Part shown: positions 12,642 through 13,386 of the stretch, one piece after another
How the letters are laid out: each line of letters begins with the position of its first letter
How positions within the stretch are numbered: position 1 is the first letter of the stretch
NCBI GenBank assembly: GCA_934725005.1
Contig: CAKVBE010000015.1
Coordinates: 1 to 13,386 of the forward strand
Direction: 5' to 3'
Origin: an uncultured Rickettsiales bacterium
GTDB taxonomy: Bacteria; Pseudomonadota; Alphaproteobacteria; Rickettsiales; UBA1997
Length of the DNA stretch: 13,386 nucleotides
Program-made: the position numbers and the translations under genes
The notes under the pieces: generated by a model
Told to the model about the DNA's origin: nothing
Databases searched by the model: none
What the model saw: only the letters and a program-made list of their open reading frames with translations

Positions 12642-13373
12642 CTAAATTTTATTTAAGAATTTTTTAATTAATTCATTATCTGTTGTATCAAGATCTTCAC
12701 TTGTTCCACTCCAAGCGATTTTTCCTTCATTTAGCATAACCATTTTATCAGATATTTTTTTTGCAGAATGTATATCGTGTGTTATTGTGATCGCTGTTGC
12801 ACCAGTGATTTTTGTGGTTTTTATTATTAAGTCATTAATTACTTCAGAAGTAATTGGATCTAAGCCTGTTGTTGGTTCATCGAAAAATATTATTTCAGGA
12901 TCTGTTGCTATAGCTCTTGCAAGAGATACTCTTTTTTGCATACCACCAGAAAGTTCACATGGATATAAATTTGCTATTTTTTCGTCAAGATCAACTATTT
13001 CTAACTTCTCTAGTGCAATTTCTTTAGCAATTTTTCTACTAATCCCATTATTGTTTAACAATTTAAATGCTATATTTTCCCAAATTGTTAATGAGTCAAA
13101 TAAAGCTCCATTTTGAAATAGATAACCAAATTTATTCATTAGTTTATCCTTCTCTTTAGATTTTAAACTTGTAACTTCTACTCCGTCTATTTTTATACTG
13201 CCACTATCTGGTTCTAATAATGTTGTAATTGTCTTTATAAGTACAGATTTACCTGTTCCAGAACGCCCCAAAATTACGATAGACTTCTTCTCTTCTATAT
13301 CTAAACTCAAATTATCTAAAATTTTTTTCTTACCAAAACTTTTTGATAAATTTTTTATTTCAATTTTATTCAT
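12642..13373 (-). CDS. mlaF: ABC transporter ATPase, MlaF-like (phospholipid/outer-membrane lipid asymmetry)
   Basis: Cytoplasmic ATPase that powers an MlaE-type permease in trafficking phospholipids between the inner and outer membranes. All ATPase motifs are intact: Walker A GRSGTGKS at 36-43, Q-loop FQNGALFDSL with Q87, signature LSGGMQKR at 141-148, Walker B IIFFDEP at 151-157 with catalytic E156, D-loop GLDP at 170-173, and switch His199 (ITHD). FQNGALF and ELSGGMQKRVSLARAIA are typical of the MlaF/Mkl group, which separates it from amino-acid or drug importers. The length, 243 residues, is typical for the group. Its ATG is 13 bases from the window edge, so upstream genes cannot be seen; an MlaE permease is the expected neighbour. 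The upstream region shows no clear Shine-Dalgarno. Confidence 0.9.
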   Translation of the reverse strand: MNKIEIKNLSKSFGKKKILDNLSLDIEEKKSIVILGRSGTGKSVLIKTITTLLEPDSGSIKIDGVEVTSLKSKEKDKLMNKFGYLFQNGALFDSLTIWENIAFKLLNNNGISRKIAKEIALEKLEIVDLDEKIANLYPCELSGGMQKRVSLARAIATDPEIIFFDEPTTGLDPITSEVINDLIIKTTKITGATAITITHDIHSAKKISDKMVMLNEGKIAWSGTSEDLDTTDNELIKKFLNKI

Positions 13374-13386
13374 TACAACACTTAAA

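Noticed and set aside
12787..13116. 109-codon plus-strand frame opposite mlaF
   Set aside because: It lies fully within the intact ABC ATPase gene, whose motifs are all in the other strand's frame.

Overview
This is a 13.4 kb chromosomal window from a very AT-rich bacterium. The elongator tRNA-Met has an anticodon stem-loop and 3' end of alphaproteobacterial type. L13, S9 and S18 read as alphaproteobacterial proteins. The ABC ATPase is of MlaF type, and the prepilin has the RLPxPA and LGLxxEYxxDxxGN segments that I associate with host-associated alphaproteobacteria. I infer a reduced-genome alphaproteobacterium, perhaps Rickettsiales- or Holosporales-like. The sequence alone does not fix the order.

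Layout: (1) 1-380 is the 5' part of an unrecognised minus-strand gene with a GTG start. (2) 381-1367 has no convincing gene. It holds an orphan bidirectional terminator, several hairpins and copy 1 of a dispersed mosaic repeat. (3) 1236-2457 is the rplM-rpsI operon with a good promoter, a C-rich leader hairpin and a terminator. (4) 2613-2689 is elongator tRNA-Met(CAT), minus strand, with a near-consensus promoter. (5) 2786-4773, minus strand, is rpsF-rpsR-rplI, then a strong terminator, then pyrH (UMP kinase). (6) 5095-6516 is proS of the archaeal/eukaryotic-like type. (7) 6563-7486 is an orphan type II/IV pilin-like protein. (8) 7487-7972 is non-coding and holds repeat copy 2 plus a hairpin. 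(9) 7973-12580 is a divergent pair of large unknown genes: a protein with four pentapeptide-repeat modules (minus) and a 686-residue orphan (plus), with a 315-bp gap between the two start codons. (10) 12642-13373 is the ATPase of an MlaF-like lipid-transport ABC system. Its start codon is 13 bases from the window edge, so the partner genes are probably just outside.

The core genes serve translation (L13, S9, S6, S18, L9, tRNA-Met, ProRS) and nucleotide supply (PyrH). They mostly have recognisable Shine-Dalgarno sequences. The accessory genes (prepilin, pentapeptide protein, 686-residue orphan) show none that I can see. The most novel material is the repeat family, whose hairpin stems change sequence between copies while keeping pairing and whose hairpin tip is flipped between copies, and the divergent pair of unknown large proteins.
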